Assembly: GCF_022605165.1 (NCBI RefSeq)
Contig: NC_063073.1
Coordinates: forward strand, 992,001-1,056,000
DNA length: 64,000 bases
Direction of reading: 5' to 3'
DNA from: Purpureocillium takamizusanense
Taxonomy: Eukaryota > Ascomycota > Sordariomycetes > Hypocreales > Ophiocordycipitaceae
Shown here: one piece after another, positions 48,059 through 61,350 of the stretch
Layout of the letters: each line of letters opens with the position of its first letter
Numbering within the stretch: the first letter of the stretch is position 1
Notes under the pieces: generated by a model
Seen by the model: the letters and a program-made list of their open reading frames with translations, nothing else
Databases searched by the model: none
Told to the model about the DNA's origin: nothing
Translations under genes and position numbers: made by a program

Positions 48059-50311
48059 TCACAGCTTCGCCTTGGTCCTCTGCTCGACCGCGGCGTGCCT
48101 GGCGCCGTGCTTCTCAAAGTACTCCCTCACCTTTGCCCTCGCAACCTCGACGACGCCCGCGTCCTCGACGGTGCTCGGCACGGCGACGGGCTTGTCAAAG
48201 TCGGCGTGGACGGCGTTGTCGACCAGCTCGCGCAGCACGCGGCGCAGCGTCTTGCCCGACCGCGTCTTGGGGATCATGCCCTTGCCCTGCACGACGCCGC
48301 CCAGCGAGGCGATGGCGCCGACCTGTCTGCGCACCAGGTCCTGGATCTCCGAGGCCACGCGCGCGTCCGGCACCGCCGACGTCGGGTGGTCGGGCGTTGA
48401 CAGCGTGATGAAGGCGAAGGGGAGCTGGCCCTTGAGGGCGTCGGGTATGCCGACGACGCACGACTCGGCGACCAGGGGGTGCGATGCGATAGCCTGCTCG
48501 ATGCCGCCTGTATCCGTGCCGGTCAGAGAAACATCACAACTAGAACTGCGTACGCGATAAAGCAGGAGAGGCTGGGACTTACCACTTGAAAGGCGATGGG
48601 CGCTCACGTTGAGCACGTCGTCGTTTCTGCTCATGACGTGGACGTAACCGTCCTCATCAATCCACCCCGAGTCGCCCGTGTCGAGCCACTTGCCCTGAAA
48701 TCTCTTTAGGTAGCTCTTATAGAATCGCTCCTCGTCCGCCCAGAGGGTGCGGAAGCCGGTCGGAGCAAGGGGCATGCCGAGGACAATGTTCCCCATGGTC
48801 CCCTTGGCCACCTCGGCTCCGTCGTCGTCCACGATGCGGATGTCGAAGCCGGGCATCGCCTTGCCCGCGCTCCCGGGCTTGAGCGCAGGCGGCAGGTGGT
48901 CTCGCGCCGTCGTCTTGCGGTCGCGGCCGGCGTGGGGCACGAGGGCTCGGCCCGTGATGGGGGACCCGGCCTCGGTGGACCACCAGTTGTCGATGACGTG
49001 CGCCGACGGGGCGGCGTACTTGGTGAGGAGCTCTTGATACATGGAGATGAGGGTGGGTTCGGAGCGCTCGCCGGCGAGGAACAGAGCCTTGAGCGAGCGC
49101 AGGCCGCCCCTCTCGCCGATTTTGGAGAGGAACTTGTTCTCCGGGTCGTCTCGCTTGATGGCCCGTAGGGCTGTGGGCGCGGTGAACATCGTGTTGACCT
49201 TGTACTCCTCGACGACTCGCCAGAAAGCCGAGGCATCGGGCGTGCCCACGGGCTTGCCCTCGTATAAGACGGTGGCGGCGCCGGCTAGCAGCGGGGCGTA
49301 GACAATGTACGAATGACCAACGACCCAGCCAATGTCCGACGCGGTAAACGCGACGTCGCCGGGTCCGTGGATGTTGAAGAGATAGCTGATGGACAGATGC
49401 AAGCCGACGGCGTGCCCTCCCGCTTCCCTCAGCACGCCCTTGGGGGCGCCTGTCGTGCCGGACGTGTGGATGATGTATACCGGGTCGCTGCTCTTGACAG
49501 GCACGCAGCCGGCCCTGACGCCCCTCGCCCTCGCGCTCCTGACCACCTTTTGCCAAGTTGCCTGCCCCTGGGCGCGGTTGGTGGGATTCCATCGGAGCTG
49601 ATCACGCTGCCAGATGATGGTGCGCGGGGGTTTGTGCTTGGCAAGAGAGACGGCCTCCTCGACGAGCGGGCGGTACGCGATGGGGGGCTTGGTGCCGTCG
49701 ATGCCGCACGACGCGGTGAGCAGGGCGACAGGCTGGCAGGCGTCTATGCGCTGAGCGAGAGCGTTGGGGGCGAAGCCGCCGAAGACGACGGAGTGGATGG
49801 CGCCGAGGCGGTTGACGGCCAGGATGCCCACGACGGCGGCGGGGATCATGGGCACTGGGTGGTTCGTCGAGCACGGTTAACCATGGATGCGTTCCTCTCT
49901 GCGTGTGACCATGTGGGAAGCGTCCAACTCACTGTACAACATGACGACATCGCCCCTGCGGACGCCCTGCTCTCTCAGGGCCCCAGCTAGGGCCTCGACC
50001 TCGTCGAGCAGCCGCGCGTACGTGTAGCGCTCCTTTGCGCCCGTCACGGGGCTGTCGTAGAAGATGGCCACCTCATCACCATTGCCGGCCACGACGTGGC
50101 GGTCGAGGCAGTTGTAGCAGGTCGATATCTCGCCGCCTGGGAACCACTCCCAGCTGTCGTGCGTGACGCCGCTGCCCGCAAGCGTGCGCTTGGTGTGGTG
50201 CAGCGTGGCCGTCGGCTTGACGTGCCACGAGAGATGGCCCGCCTGGTGCGCCCAGAACTTCTCCGGCTCGTCCAGGCTGAGACGCAGGATGTCATCTTGC
50301 ATGTGCGGCAT
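48059..50311 (-). CDS. Propionyl-CoA synthetase-like (PrpE/ACSS3-type) acyl-CoA ligase with PTS1
   Basis: Exons on the minus strand are 50311-49933, 49854-48583 and 48507-48059, giving 699 residues. Introns of 78 and 75 nt are GT-AG (GTGAGT and GTAAGT donors) and restore VVMLYMPMIP and AHRLSSGGIEQ. Domains in order are the ACAS_N lid (EPEKFWAHQ, residues about 12-70), the AMP-binding domain with P-loop HTSGTTGAPKG (256-266), NWWSTEAG, GKWLDTGDSGW, and the C-terminal domain with catalytic Lys636 in PKTRSGK. It activates a short-chain acid (propionate or acetate) with ATP and CoA. The CYNCLDRHV block places it with PrpE/ACSS3 rather than FacA. The protein ends in AKL, matching the peroxisomal PTS1 consensus. 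The start is the first ATG before the N-lid motif. Further upstream only a TTG is available. Confidence 0.9.
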
Positions 50312-53300
50312 GATGATGGTCGAGCGGCGACGAACGACGTAGTTGAATGAGCGAGGTGCGCCGGACCACAAGGATGTTTGGGCGCTTCAGATCAATTGGT
50401 CCGACTATAAGGGCTGCTGCGCTCTGATATATATGGAGGCCTGTGTATGAGACGGGACCGGCGATGATGTGTGTCGCCTTCGCGGTGAGCCTATCCTCGG
50501 TTATGCAAGTGGCGTCGTCGGTGAGAGAGCTGAAGGTATGAGTTAATGAGGGTGAGGCGCTGGACGCCGGAGCTCTGGTGGAGCTCTCGACGCCCCTGGG
50601 GCAGGGGTCCATGCCGCGTTCGTCCTCATTACTATGAGATACTACGGAGTATAATAAGAGAGTTCGAACGCCCGAGGGGGCGGGGACCCCGCATCATCCG
50701 CCTTTCCGTTTCTCCGGAAGCCGTCAAATTGCAAATGCCGACCCAGCCCGACACGGCATGCCGATGCCCAAACTGGACTGGACATTGATACTCCAGCCAG
50801 AAGACACGCAGCCGCGGCGGATAGCAGCGGGATATGGCTAGGGATGTGGAAGTATGTCCATTCAGTACGAAGTAGCCAGCATTAGTTTTTCTTCACGACG
50901 ATGGTAGTGCATGGTTGTAGTATGTGTGTGTTACAACATGGAGCCTCCATCAGGTGACTGAAGGGGACCGTCTCAACCCAGTATCCTCCTCACAAACACG
51001 GAAGACCACAGCAGCTCCTCGGTGCCATTCTAAGGCGGTCGTCCTGCAATTGACGCCCTGTTTAATAATTTTTCGCAGAGTGCTGCGTCCGGGACATTAC
51101 GGGTAGTGGCTTATTGCTGACGACTCCGCCGGTCAATCTTGAATAAAGTTGGAGTTGCTTCAATATCGGCGCCCGAAAACAAGTTGCTACTTGACGTGCA
51201 GCGTAGGCCGACACAAACGCAATTGGTAAAAGAGCGACCCGCAAACCTCGCGTCTTATGTAGCCTCTGACCAGGCAGGCGCGGCTTGCTTCACTAAAACG
51301 CCCTGAAATTTGGGTTTGGGACGGGAGGTCATGCGACGATAGTAGAGAGCAAGGATACAATATACCTCTCGATATGAAGGCGTGATTGCCAAAGCTCAGG
51401 CCCAACTAGACCAAAAAAATTATCGCAGCCTATCCTTCCGATCCTTCTTACATCTTCGGAAGACTTTCTTTCTCTCCCTCGGGACATCAGCGGAACCAAC
51501 CGCGACGCCGATGTGACCCGCGGTCGGCACCTCTGCCCCGAAGGCAAGAACGCGCTTCGATGGCATCGTGCAGCCGGGCTTCGAGCAGGCCGTCCGTAAC
51601 AGAACGAAGGTTGAATACTGGCGAGGCGCCACTTTTTATCAGCTCGTTAACCGCCGACGAACACAACCACGACCACGACCACGGGCATGATGCGGGCTAC
51701 GTGGTCGCCGAGGATATTGCGGCGCCTATCCGCGAGCCTATGCCCGTCGAGCCAGATGTTTATTTCACCTATATTGCAACTGTGAAAAGAATGACGCAAA
51801 CATAAGCCGGATAGTAGAACGCAGCCAGAGAAGGAAAGCCCAGCACCTTGCGTCCCAGCTTGACATAGTGGTAGCGGCAGGGTAGCTTGGCGTGCTGTCA
51901 TCGTCGGAACGCTTGTTTTACGAGCCCCGGGTACTTTCCACTTTCTTGCTCCTATTTCGCGATGAATATCTTATTGAGGAATCTGTTGGTGGCCTTGTCT
52001 ATCATATAAGTTTTTAAGTTTGAACAATACTGGTCATTGCGTTGCAAGCTCCTATAACTTCGTTACGATGTTAAAGCTCTTGCGTTAGCATCTCTTCGCG
52101 TGTTCAGCTATACTAATAAGAGCGGCGAAATTGCACTGACATGCGATTTCCAGCCAAGTCACACTGCAATTCGAGCAGTTGGAAGCGATCGATCGGTGTG
52201 GATCCTACAGGCAAAGAGTGATTGAATGCTCAGCCATTTACATCGTAGGGTAGGCTACAATTACTTGATACTTAGATTTATGAAGCACGAGTAGCATAAC
52301 GCAGCATAACAACCACCACTCGGAACGTCATCTCACGTCGAGATGAGGCGAAACACTATCCGTCGTACACAGCCCATCATACTCCACGTTATAGCACCCT
52401 GCAAATCAATCGCAGACGCAGGGTTTCACCCCTGCATCATCAGCAGCCTTGCATCGTATCGCACCCCAGTGCCGCGGTTTCGCCCCTACCTTCTTCCTTA
52501 CGTACGTACGTGCTGCTGGGCTGGCACCTCGCTGGAATGCTCACACCCTCCTCCTCCCATTGTTTGTTGAGTGGCATGTCTCGTCCGTGTTCTAGCTCCC
52601 GCCGTCCACAAACAAGCAAAAACAACGGCCTGGGGCTAAGATTCGAGTCGCGCCTTTGGCACGGCTAATCACAGCCAGCGCAGCGGACATGGCCATGTGT
52701 GTACTTCTCGCTGTAAGGGCAGCCCGTCGTGTGTGTACCGGCGCTATACCAGCAACACAACCACCACCATCCACGTATCGGTGTGCCCCATCTCGTCTTG
52801 TCATCGTCGCCGTCTCTTTCCGGTCCCAAAGTGACGGTCGCGTCTCCCACTCAAGCCATGATGCGAACGAACCTAGCGAGCGAAGGCAGTCCGTTGAACC
52901 TTCGACTTCCCTTCCCTCCCCACATCACGCCTCTCGTTGCACTTCTAAATCAAACCCGCTCTCACCAAATCTCGCTTGCACGAGGCGAGACGCGGTCAAG
53001 CTCATCTCACACCGGCTCCAAACCGCGACACGGTCACACACGCAACTACACTCCCCCCCACTCACACCCACAGCGCGCACGACCACGAACTCAGCTCCGC
53101 CGCCGCCGCGTCCCTCTCTCGTGACAATAACCTTTCCCTCACTGGCGCGTGCGTGCGTGCGTCGTGTTATTGTTGTTCTTATGCCCGCCCTTACGTCCCT
53201 TCATGCGGAACCTGCTGCGGCTTGCCACCCACTACTACTATCATGTCCACCGCATCCGACATGTGTGTTTTGAATCAAACAGAGACACAAAGACGTGCGC

Positions 53301-54280
53301 GATCGCAGTCATGCTCACCGTGTCGCGTCATCAATCGTCGGGATATACGGAAGCGACTGTGTCAGTAGCAAGTACGTATATGCGCGCATATCGTGAAGCC
53401 TGTGCCACCCATGCAGGCCACTCAGACAATATCCCAAGACAAAGTCTTTGTTGCTCCTCGCATACGTAATCCGGTACTAGCACAGACGTGCTACGTTACA
53501 ATATAGTATTAGAAAGACACTCCACTCTATTGGAAACAAAGGCACACGGCGTACACATGGACAATCGCTTTGCACACCCATCACAGTTGTTCGGCTTTGC
53601 GCAAGCAGGCGCTCAAGGGGCTTTTGCAAACGCCGGACCAAAACTGATCTCCCGGCCATGTTCGTCTCTGCTCATCTGCACGTAGTAGCAGCTACATACA
53701 GAAAGCTTCCTCAAACATCACCTGCCCCTTGACTGGAGACCATAAACACGTCCGACAAACCAAGACCAGCTCCCGTGCTTGTGCAGCACCGTAGATGGAG
53801 CTAGGGCACGAAAGAAAAGATGACGGACAGGCCGTGAAGAGTGTCGTCGCAATATTCGGGATGGGAAGTGCTTCTCTTTTCTAGGTACTTGTCGGGCAAC
53901 AGGGGGCGACCGCGAGGCAGAGCTGGTGACGAGACGAACCCGATGCTGGTTGTAGTAAAAGCGAGGCACATTATATTTCCCAGCGCCGAATATAAAGACC
54001 ACACACAAAAGTCTTGTTGGACCTGAGTGGTTTCCCCTTTCGACCGTCGACAAATGGAAAGAGGACCGGTCTCCGGATCTCCAGGTCGCGTATGTTCGTA
54101 TCCCAAAGTCTATACATCCGAAGCAAACCGTTTCATCCCCCGCACGTAAACCAACTGGCTCAACTCTCCCACAACGCTCTTCCAGCTCATATCTGGACAA
54201 GGCTCCCACGACTCAGGTATTTATCGAACAAAAGAAATCGTAGGTGAGACGTGGATCGCGAGGCGTGATAGTTGGTTGAT
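50312..54280. other. Intergenic stretch, no gene recognised
   Basis: About 4 kb. 51900-52330 is moderately AT-rich. 52740-53150 is CA- and CT-rich and resembles a promoter or leader, but no protein-like frame follows it on the plus strand. No domain is recognised on either strand. Confidence 0.4.
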
Positions 54281-54963
54281 TTACAGGACGAAAGCAGCAA
54301 GACCGACAATACCAGCCAGACCAGCGCCGGCCAGGCGGCCAGCACCGGCGGTGGGAACGGCGGTGGGGGGAACAACGGGGGTGACGCTGCCAGTGCCGAC
54401 AGGGGGAGGGACGGCGGTGGAGGGAACACCAGTGGGAGCGGTGCTGTTGGTGTAGCCACCGCTGTTGTCGGCGTTAGCAGAGAGACACTCAATTTAACAG
54501 GAGCTAGGAAGACTCACCAGGTGTGGCAGGCAACCGAGGAGGTGGTGATGACCGGCTTGGTGATGGTGCAAGGGCAGTCGGTGATGGTCAGAGTGGTGGG
54601 CTAGAAGTACAGGAGTCAGCAGTGAGGTTTTGTTATGGTTGTACAAGGCTGGCGGTCGATGTATGGAGTGGTGCTCGCCATGCCGTCTGGCGGGATGTCT
54701 TGAGGCGGCCGGTGCGCCAAGACGAACCCTCCCCCGCTGATACAAGCCGAGCACAACACCCCATATCGACCGCCGTCCTCGTGGGAGTTACACAATCGTA
54801 CCGCGGTGACGGTGTACGTCTTGGTGCCGTGGGTGATCTGGGTGGGAGCCGGGCAGAAGGTGGTGTACACGTCAACGACCTCGGTGACGACCGTGGCGTT
54901 GCCCTTGTAGTGGGCAGAGGCGCCAGCAGCGGCGGCGAGGACGACGGCAGCGGTGAACTTCAT
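54281..54963 (-). CDS. CCG-6-like GPI-anchored cell-wall protein
   Basis: Exons on the minus strand are 54963-54802, 54600-54518 and 54461-54281, giving 141 residues. Introns of 201 and 56 nt are GT-AG, and the second has a CTAAC branch site. The signal peptide is MKFTAAVVLAAAAGASA. The mature protein has a short Cys-containing core (TTFCPAPTQIT, then TLTITDCPCTITKPV and CHTC; five Cys), two N-glycosylation sites, a Pro/Thr/Val-rich stalk, and a hydrophobic C-terminal tail (LAGAGLAGIVGLAAFVL) for GPI attachment. The ITxCPC-TxTKP core is the hallmark of fungal wall proteins annotated as clock-controlled protein 6 or similar. It is a structural or adhesion protein of the wall. A TATA box about 163 nt upstream fits high, regulated expression. 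Confidence 0.85.
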
Positions 54964-55125
54964 CTTGTCGGTATTAGGGGTTACTCGGCGAGTAGCTGAT
55001 TAGGTTGTTGTATTAACGAATGTAATTGACTGAAAGTCAGGTAGCTGATGCTGGTAGCGAGTGTGGTGTGTGGGTGAAGGGGAAAAAGAAGAGAGGTCCA
55101 GAGAGCGGGCCAGAGGGCGAGGAGC

Positions 55126-55131
55126 TTTATA
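55126..55131 (-). promoter_or_regulatory. TATA box of the CCG-6-like gene
   Basis: Minus-strand TATAAA in GGTATAAAGC, about 163 nt upstream of the ATG at 54963. The leader between contains a CAACAACC-rich segment typical of abundant fungal wall-protein transcripts. Confidence 0.5.
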
Positions 55132-58100
55132 CCAAGGATGCCTGAGCGGTCGGTCTGCGCCCGCGCAGTTAGACCCGTGGGGGGGTGGTGACCGACGACC
55201 CATCGTCCACCCGTGGTGCTAGGGAAGGGGCAGAGAAGACATGTCGATGGGGAACGGACGGCAGGGCCGTGAGAACGCCTCTGCAGGGGGTGGCCGTGGA
55301 CGTGGGAAGTTGGAAGTGGATTGCGCGGCGTGTGGGTGGAAAGGAGAAGGGGGTGGGGGTGGGGGTGTGCGTGAGGGGTGTATGTGCAGCTTGGCTTGTC
55401 CTGTCGTCCTGTCCTGTGTGTTGTGTGCCTGTGGTGGATGGATGGGTGGGTGGATGGCACAGACAGGCGGGCTGCTATACCACGCGCCTGGTGGCGGCGA
55501 CGGTATAGTATTACTATGAGGACTTTGCCGTGAGATGATGGACGGCATGAGGCGCCCCCGGTTACATTTGACAATGGATCACGCCGGTTTCCTGCTGCCG
55601 CTGCTTCTTTATCATCTTCTTTGACTCTACCCTCCCTAAACTCTGCAATGAAGGGCGAGGGAGGGGGAGCATGGAGAGAGAGGGAGAAAGAGAACACAAA
55701 AACAAGAAAAAAAAAAGCAGCAGCACAGGGGAAAGATCTCGAGCATGCGCATCTGAAGATTGGCCGGCGCCAGCGGTCTGATACGAGATTAGCCCGCCGA
55801 GACTTAGCGCGGTACGCGTTACGAGGCGGCCAGTACATGCTGATTATGGCAAGCAACGCTGCCATCCTAGGTATCGGCAGTGTGCATCGTGGTTGGCCGC
55901 TACCTCAGTTACCCTGCCGTGCCTGAGGTTCGCACACACACACATAACTTTTAGCCCCGATGCATTGTTTGTTTGCCACGCGCCGGGCTGCAGTGAGGTG
56001 TTTGGCCTGGCCATTGTTGGCCTCTGGAATCCGCATTCCTTACTCACCTGACTTGAGAGAATGCTGTTGTATGCCCGCATTCATGTGCTTGTTCTTGGCC
56101 GTGCTCCCCTTCTCCTTGACCTCGTTGCATGTGAAGCATCCGTGCAATGGAACGAGCCTGCTCGTCTGTCCGCTGTCGTTATCAGGCACTTCGTCGTCTC
56201 TAATCTGCTGTCCGTTGCGGCAAATCACCACCCCCGGCAAAAATATCCGTTCAGGCGCTCCAGATCGGACGAATGGGCGGGCGATTCGCGTCGCATCCAT
56301 GGCTCGACCCCCGTCATCCGCCCCCCCCCCCCCAATGCGTCGCTGCCCGGGGGTGTAGCTGTCCAGCAACAGGACTCATTCTTCTTCAGGAGAGACCAGT
56401 CGAGAGTAGACTTTTATTACTGATCCGTCGTCAGCATCAGCTGCAGTAGCTGTGCTCTGACTGGACATGGCTGGCACCGGACAGTGGCCCGCCTGCGCGC
56501 AGCCTCCACCGATGCTAAATTGCAACTCTCTCGCCCGCTGTCATCCGCATCTTCGAGGCGCACACGAGGCGAGGAGCCGTTGCCGACTCCCTGGCCGCCA
56601 CGAAGCAATGCTCTCCATGCATGCCCTGTTCCTGCCCGCCCAACGTGGGCAGGCAACACGCGAGAGCCCCTCCTCCCCTGTCCAGCGACCGCCGTCTCAC
56701 CGTACACGAGAATGCAGGCTGCTGACTGAGGGCTCGTACAGGCATGCCAGCAGCCTCTGTTGTGCCCGCGTGGCGCTGCCATGGCTGCCACCAGCAGGCG
56801 GTGCACCGTCCACAATCGGTCCGCCCGCCGACACGCACTGCACCACTGCTACTGGCTTGACTGGCTCCGGCTGCGCTGCTGGGCGCGCATGCTTCGACGC
56901 TAATGCAGGAACCAAAAGCCTGTCGGCGGAGGCCTGCGCGGCAAACGCCCTCGCGAGCGGTCCGATGCGCGCGCATTGCATAATAAGAGGCTTCTGCCGC
57001 ACAAAACGCGGCAACGTCCAGCGACTTGGTGCCTGCTTGCGGCTGATGCATCACAACGCGCTGCTAAACGTTGTTGCGCAGTGAGCTCGCAGATCTGTGA
57101 ACAAGTCATGCAAGTTTTGAACCGATCGATAGGTGCCGGCGGCCCGCAGGGAGCAAGGGGCCTGTCAATGGTACGTACCTAGGTGCAAGCCGAGCCAAAT
57201 AAGGTACACCTACTCTTAGTACCTTTTCGAGAGCCCCCAAAAGGGTCGCCCGGTGGTAACCCGCCTTCAGCGGACGGCATGCACTGGTGAAGAGAGTCCC
57301 TTCCAAGTCTGAGGATGACTGGAATTTTTTTTCGCCCGTACCTCGTAGCCTGGAGGAAGAACGATGGCTTGGTGACGAGAGAGGCATTACCCGGGACAAA
57401 AGCGGCGTCGTGCTAGGGTGAAGCTGTCCCCGGTTATCATTGGCGGAGCGGCGTAAGCCGCCGCTATCGCACAGGCCACAGTGAGCCCGCCGCTTTTGGG
57501 ATACTGTCGGGCAGGTTCGTTCGTACTGTCCTGTCCTCTGTGGTAGCGGTGATTGGCGCCAGTGCGAGGAAACGAGCATCACTGGCACCCATTTGATGAT
57601 GGACACGCATCAGCTCTGGGCGTGTGTAACATCAAATCAGCGCTGTCATCAGTTCCAGGTTGGCAGCTGGCAGCTAGCACTACCATGGAGACCTCACATG
57701 TAGCGCTGTACCGCCCACAGCCCAGTACTTACTACTGCGATCACCCCCAGCGCAACCATCCGGCGGCGGGCGTGCCCCGAGCAAGGCGCCCACCTCAGCA
57801 CTTTCCGTGGGGCACGGCAGACACCTTGGCCGCCGCCGCCGCCCGTCTCGCTGCTTGGCTGCTCGGCTGAGCTGCGGGGACATCCCGGCGGAGACCCTCT
57901 GCAATTTCCCAAGGCGCCATAGGAGCCCACCTACCGTGCCATTTGGGCCCACGAGGGCTGGACCCCCCTCTTCCGGATCCTTGGGCGCGCAAGCCACGGA
58001 GGAGGACGGGACGAGTTCGATGCCTGCTCAAGAGCGCCCGCAACCCAAGTTTCTGCTCTTCTTTCACTTCTTCTTCTTACCGTACTATTCCTCTTTTGAC

Positions 58101-61100
58101 TCCGGTATTGCCGTCCCATCTCGGCGCGCGCGTTAAGAGGACTGCATTGGTTCGTTGTATGAGTCAGAACCAGGAAGAAATACCAGGTTTACCGTCGCTC
58201 TCCTTTCTCCCTCCCCTAGCGATGCTGCATGCCTGCTTCGTATCCCACCCTCCCCCCTATCTCGGTTGTTCTCTGAAAAGAGAAGGAAGAAAACTCTTTT
58301 TCGGTGCTGTTGTTGCTATTCCTGTCGTAGCCTTTACTGTTTGGGGCTGCCACGGCGGCGTTCCGAAGAGTCATGATCGTCGCCCGGACCCAGATAGTAG
58401 CCAGCCAGCCCACATCGCAAAGGTCCCAAATGTCCACGACCCAAGCCAAGCAAGCATCCCAGGGCCTCCCGCCTGGTTAGTTTAGAGTTCCACCCCAGGC
58501 TGGGCGGACGGGCGGCGCGGTCGCCAATCCATCTCGATTTGCACTCGCCACGAGATCCTGCTGATCAGTGATCAGAGAGGCTCTGGAAAAAAAATGATCA
58601 CTGATCTGCGGGAAAGTAGAGCCTGTCATCTGTCAATAACCACCCAGCCCTGTCTGCCTGGCCCTGCCCTTGCTCCGAAGGAACGAACTCCCCCAGGCTG
58701 GGCGCGGTGCCACTGACCCACGAGGGAGGGGGCTGTCGGGCACAGCCTTGCTGCGGTGCATTGCTATCTGCTACGTACAAGCTCTCGGCTGGCGGCTTGG
58801 CTTGTCCTGTGGGCGTGTACTGTATGTTTACTACTATCTGCCCTCGTCTTGTCTGTTCTGTGCTGCTGCTCTGGATTGTCCATTGGGGAGAGGGGGGCGG
58901 CTAGGCGACAAAGGCACGGCATGGTTGGCGAAGGGAGCTTATCGGCAAGCGTCTGGTTGGGGCGACGATTGTCGACAGCGGGTTTCTTATCACACGCGGC
59001 CTTCTCCCTTGCTCAGAGGCATCAGCGCTCGTTGGCGATCGGCCATCTCATCCGCTACTGCTGGACACCTTTAGCCCGAAAAGTACGAACGCAACCTGTT
59101 GGTCTACTTTGGACGCGTAGGGGCTAGGGATACCTGCCTGCTCTGGTCACGGCTATTCTCCATTAGTCCGGGGTATCACTAACCAACGTCAACGAGCCGG
59201 CAATAGGATCTCTCGCTATGGCGACTCTTCGCCACGACGATGAATGACGCGCGGGGCTCGAGCTACCGTAAAAGGGGTGGTCTCCAAAGCCTAAGCAGAT
59301 ATGCTACTTCACCGGGACTGGCACCCGTGATCACACTGCCAGTCACCTCGCAGAATTCACGTCCTGCTTGCTCTCGTCGCACACGACGACAAGGGAGGGC
59401 AGATCGGCCCGGTACCGGAAGAGGCCTTCCATGAAGCCGGCTCTTCCGCGCACTGCGCGCTGCGTCCTTGGACAGGCATCCATGGCTCTTCAGCAGCGCC
59501 GCCAGGGCCTGGTCTCGGGAATGGAAATGGAAGCTTCGTCTAGCGCAGGCGACCGCTTTGCCGCCCCTGGGTCACGCCCCCCCTTCTGCCATCTGCCATC
59601 CATCTCCCAAGTAACCCTTCCAATCACAGCTGACGTCCGTAGCCCCTGTGCCTGTGCCTGTCTGGTCCGTCCATCCGTCCCATCTGCTGGACTGCATGAG
59701 GTGAGGCGGCGTGAGGTATCTCCTTCTCATTCGCCCTCGTGGCCGCCCGCCCACGCTTACCATGTTCCGCAGGTACCGATAGTCGGGCGAGCCATAGCCA
59801 ACGGGGGGGCCTGCTGCCGCTGGATGGGGCCTGCAATTTCCACTCACCGGAATCGACTGCGCGATCTCCTGTTCCATCGTTCGTCGGGATGTCGGGGTCG
59901 CGCGGGTATCAAAGTTTTTCTTTTTATTCTTTTATGATGTTTCTTGGTGATCCATCGAGCGAACAGAACCCGCACTCTCACGCGCCCTGCATTGACGAAC
60001 GAGCGCAGATGCCTTGGCGGATGTGGTCGCCCAACCAAAGAAAGGCCCTCCGTCACCAAGCTTCAGCCGTTCGCCGACGCGGACACTGTATTGGTCACGG
60101 CCCAGACCTGCCGCCGTGTGCAGGAGCTGCTGCTGCTGTGCGACGTGCCCACCGCCTGTGTCTGACCTGCACTTCGTCACAATCGGGATAAAACAGTTCT
60201 AGGCACGACAGCAGCACGTTCTAGGTCCACATGAAGTACGAAGTAGCAGCGGCCATTTTTGACCACGATTATTAGGTTGCTACGCCGCAGCTGAGGAGTG
60301 CCCTGTTTTTGTTTTTCTCCCCTTGTTCCCTGCGAGCCAGCCCGCCGTGCCTGGCTGGCTTGATATGACGGCCGGTCAACGGGTCCCCGCTTGAAAGAGG
60401 TTCATTTCCTCTTTCCGAGATCTAATTCTGGCTGATGAATCAGAGAGGGACGTCGGGCCCAGAGCTCGGGCCTTGGGCACGGCACCCCGTCGACAGCAAA
60501 AGTCATCGGCCAATGCGTCCCGTCCCTCATCTCACTCTCTCCTTGCTCGTGACAGCTCAAATTGCTGTCGATGATTTGAATGTCTTGGTCTAGCACTGCG
60601 GCACGTTCCGTGTCTTGGGCTCTTGGGCCACCGAACCAGCATCAATAGTCTGTGACGACGTGCGGGCTGCTTGCTGATGCTGCGAGGGAGGAAGCGCCAG
60701 CGACCAGCATCACCGATGCTGGCGTGCGTGGATTTGACTCTGGGAGTGAGTAACTAGCAGTACGCACTTGTTGGATGTTGGGATGCCGTTGGGTTGGACG
60801 GCAAACGGCGTCGCCGCTGGCCGGGTAGGCCATCTGGCGGCGTGGCGGCGCGGCCGGGCTGCTTGCTGACCGCCACGGCGACCGTGGAGCAGCACACAAC
60901 AAATCCCTCCTACGCGGACGGTCCACGGGCGGCGAGTGCCTCGGCCGGCACGCCGTGGGATCCGCCGCCAGTCCCGTGATTTACGGGCCGTCGCGCCCAC
61001 GATGCCGCGGCGTGGCTGCGAACCGAAGGATGGAACTCTCCGGCGCCGCATCCCAAAGAACTCTTCTATCCCGGCATTGAGTTTTGACCCATTGAGAGCA

Positions 61101-61350
61101 TGCTCCAGCTCGCTCGGTTTGGCCTGTCGGAAGCCTCGGCCGCGGGTTCACTTCACCAAGCGGGGCTGACTAATGTCGTCATTGATGCTTGGCATATGTA
61201 TACTGTATGTATATGCTTTGGAACTGCCGAGCTCGTCGAGCTTCACGGCGCAACGACGAAAAGGTCACACACGCAACGCATTGCAGAGTGAATGAGATCA
61301 TAGCCACAGACTCACCGCCCCCCCCCATACCATTCGACACACTCGCAGAC
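55132..61350. other. Intergenic stretch, no gene recognised
   Basis: About 6 kb with only short, overlapping low-complexity frames. It contains another GTACCT-type patch at 57172-57226 and a C14 tract near 56321. Nothing protein-like could be joined by splicing. The real promoter of the quinone oxidoreductase gene lies at its right end. Confidence 0.4.

Noticed and set aside
50312..50371. 20-codon N-terminal extension of the acyl-CoA synthetase
   Set aside because: The codon at 50371 is TTG, not ATG; the first ATG in frame is at 50311.
52740..53270. CA/CT-rich region with long plus-strand frames considered as a secreted protein gene
   Set aside because: Three overlapping frames are open at once, with no signal peptide or Cys pattern; better explained by composition.
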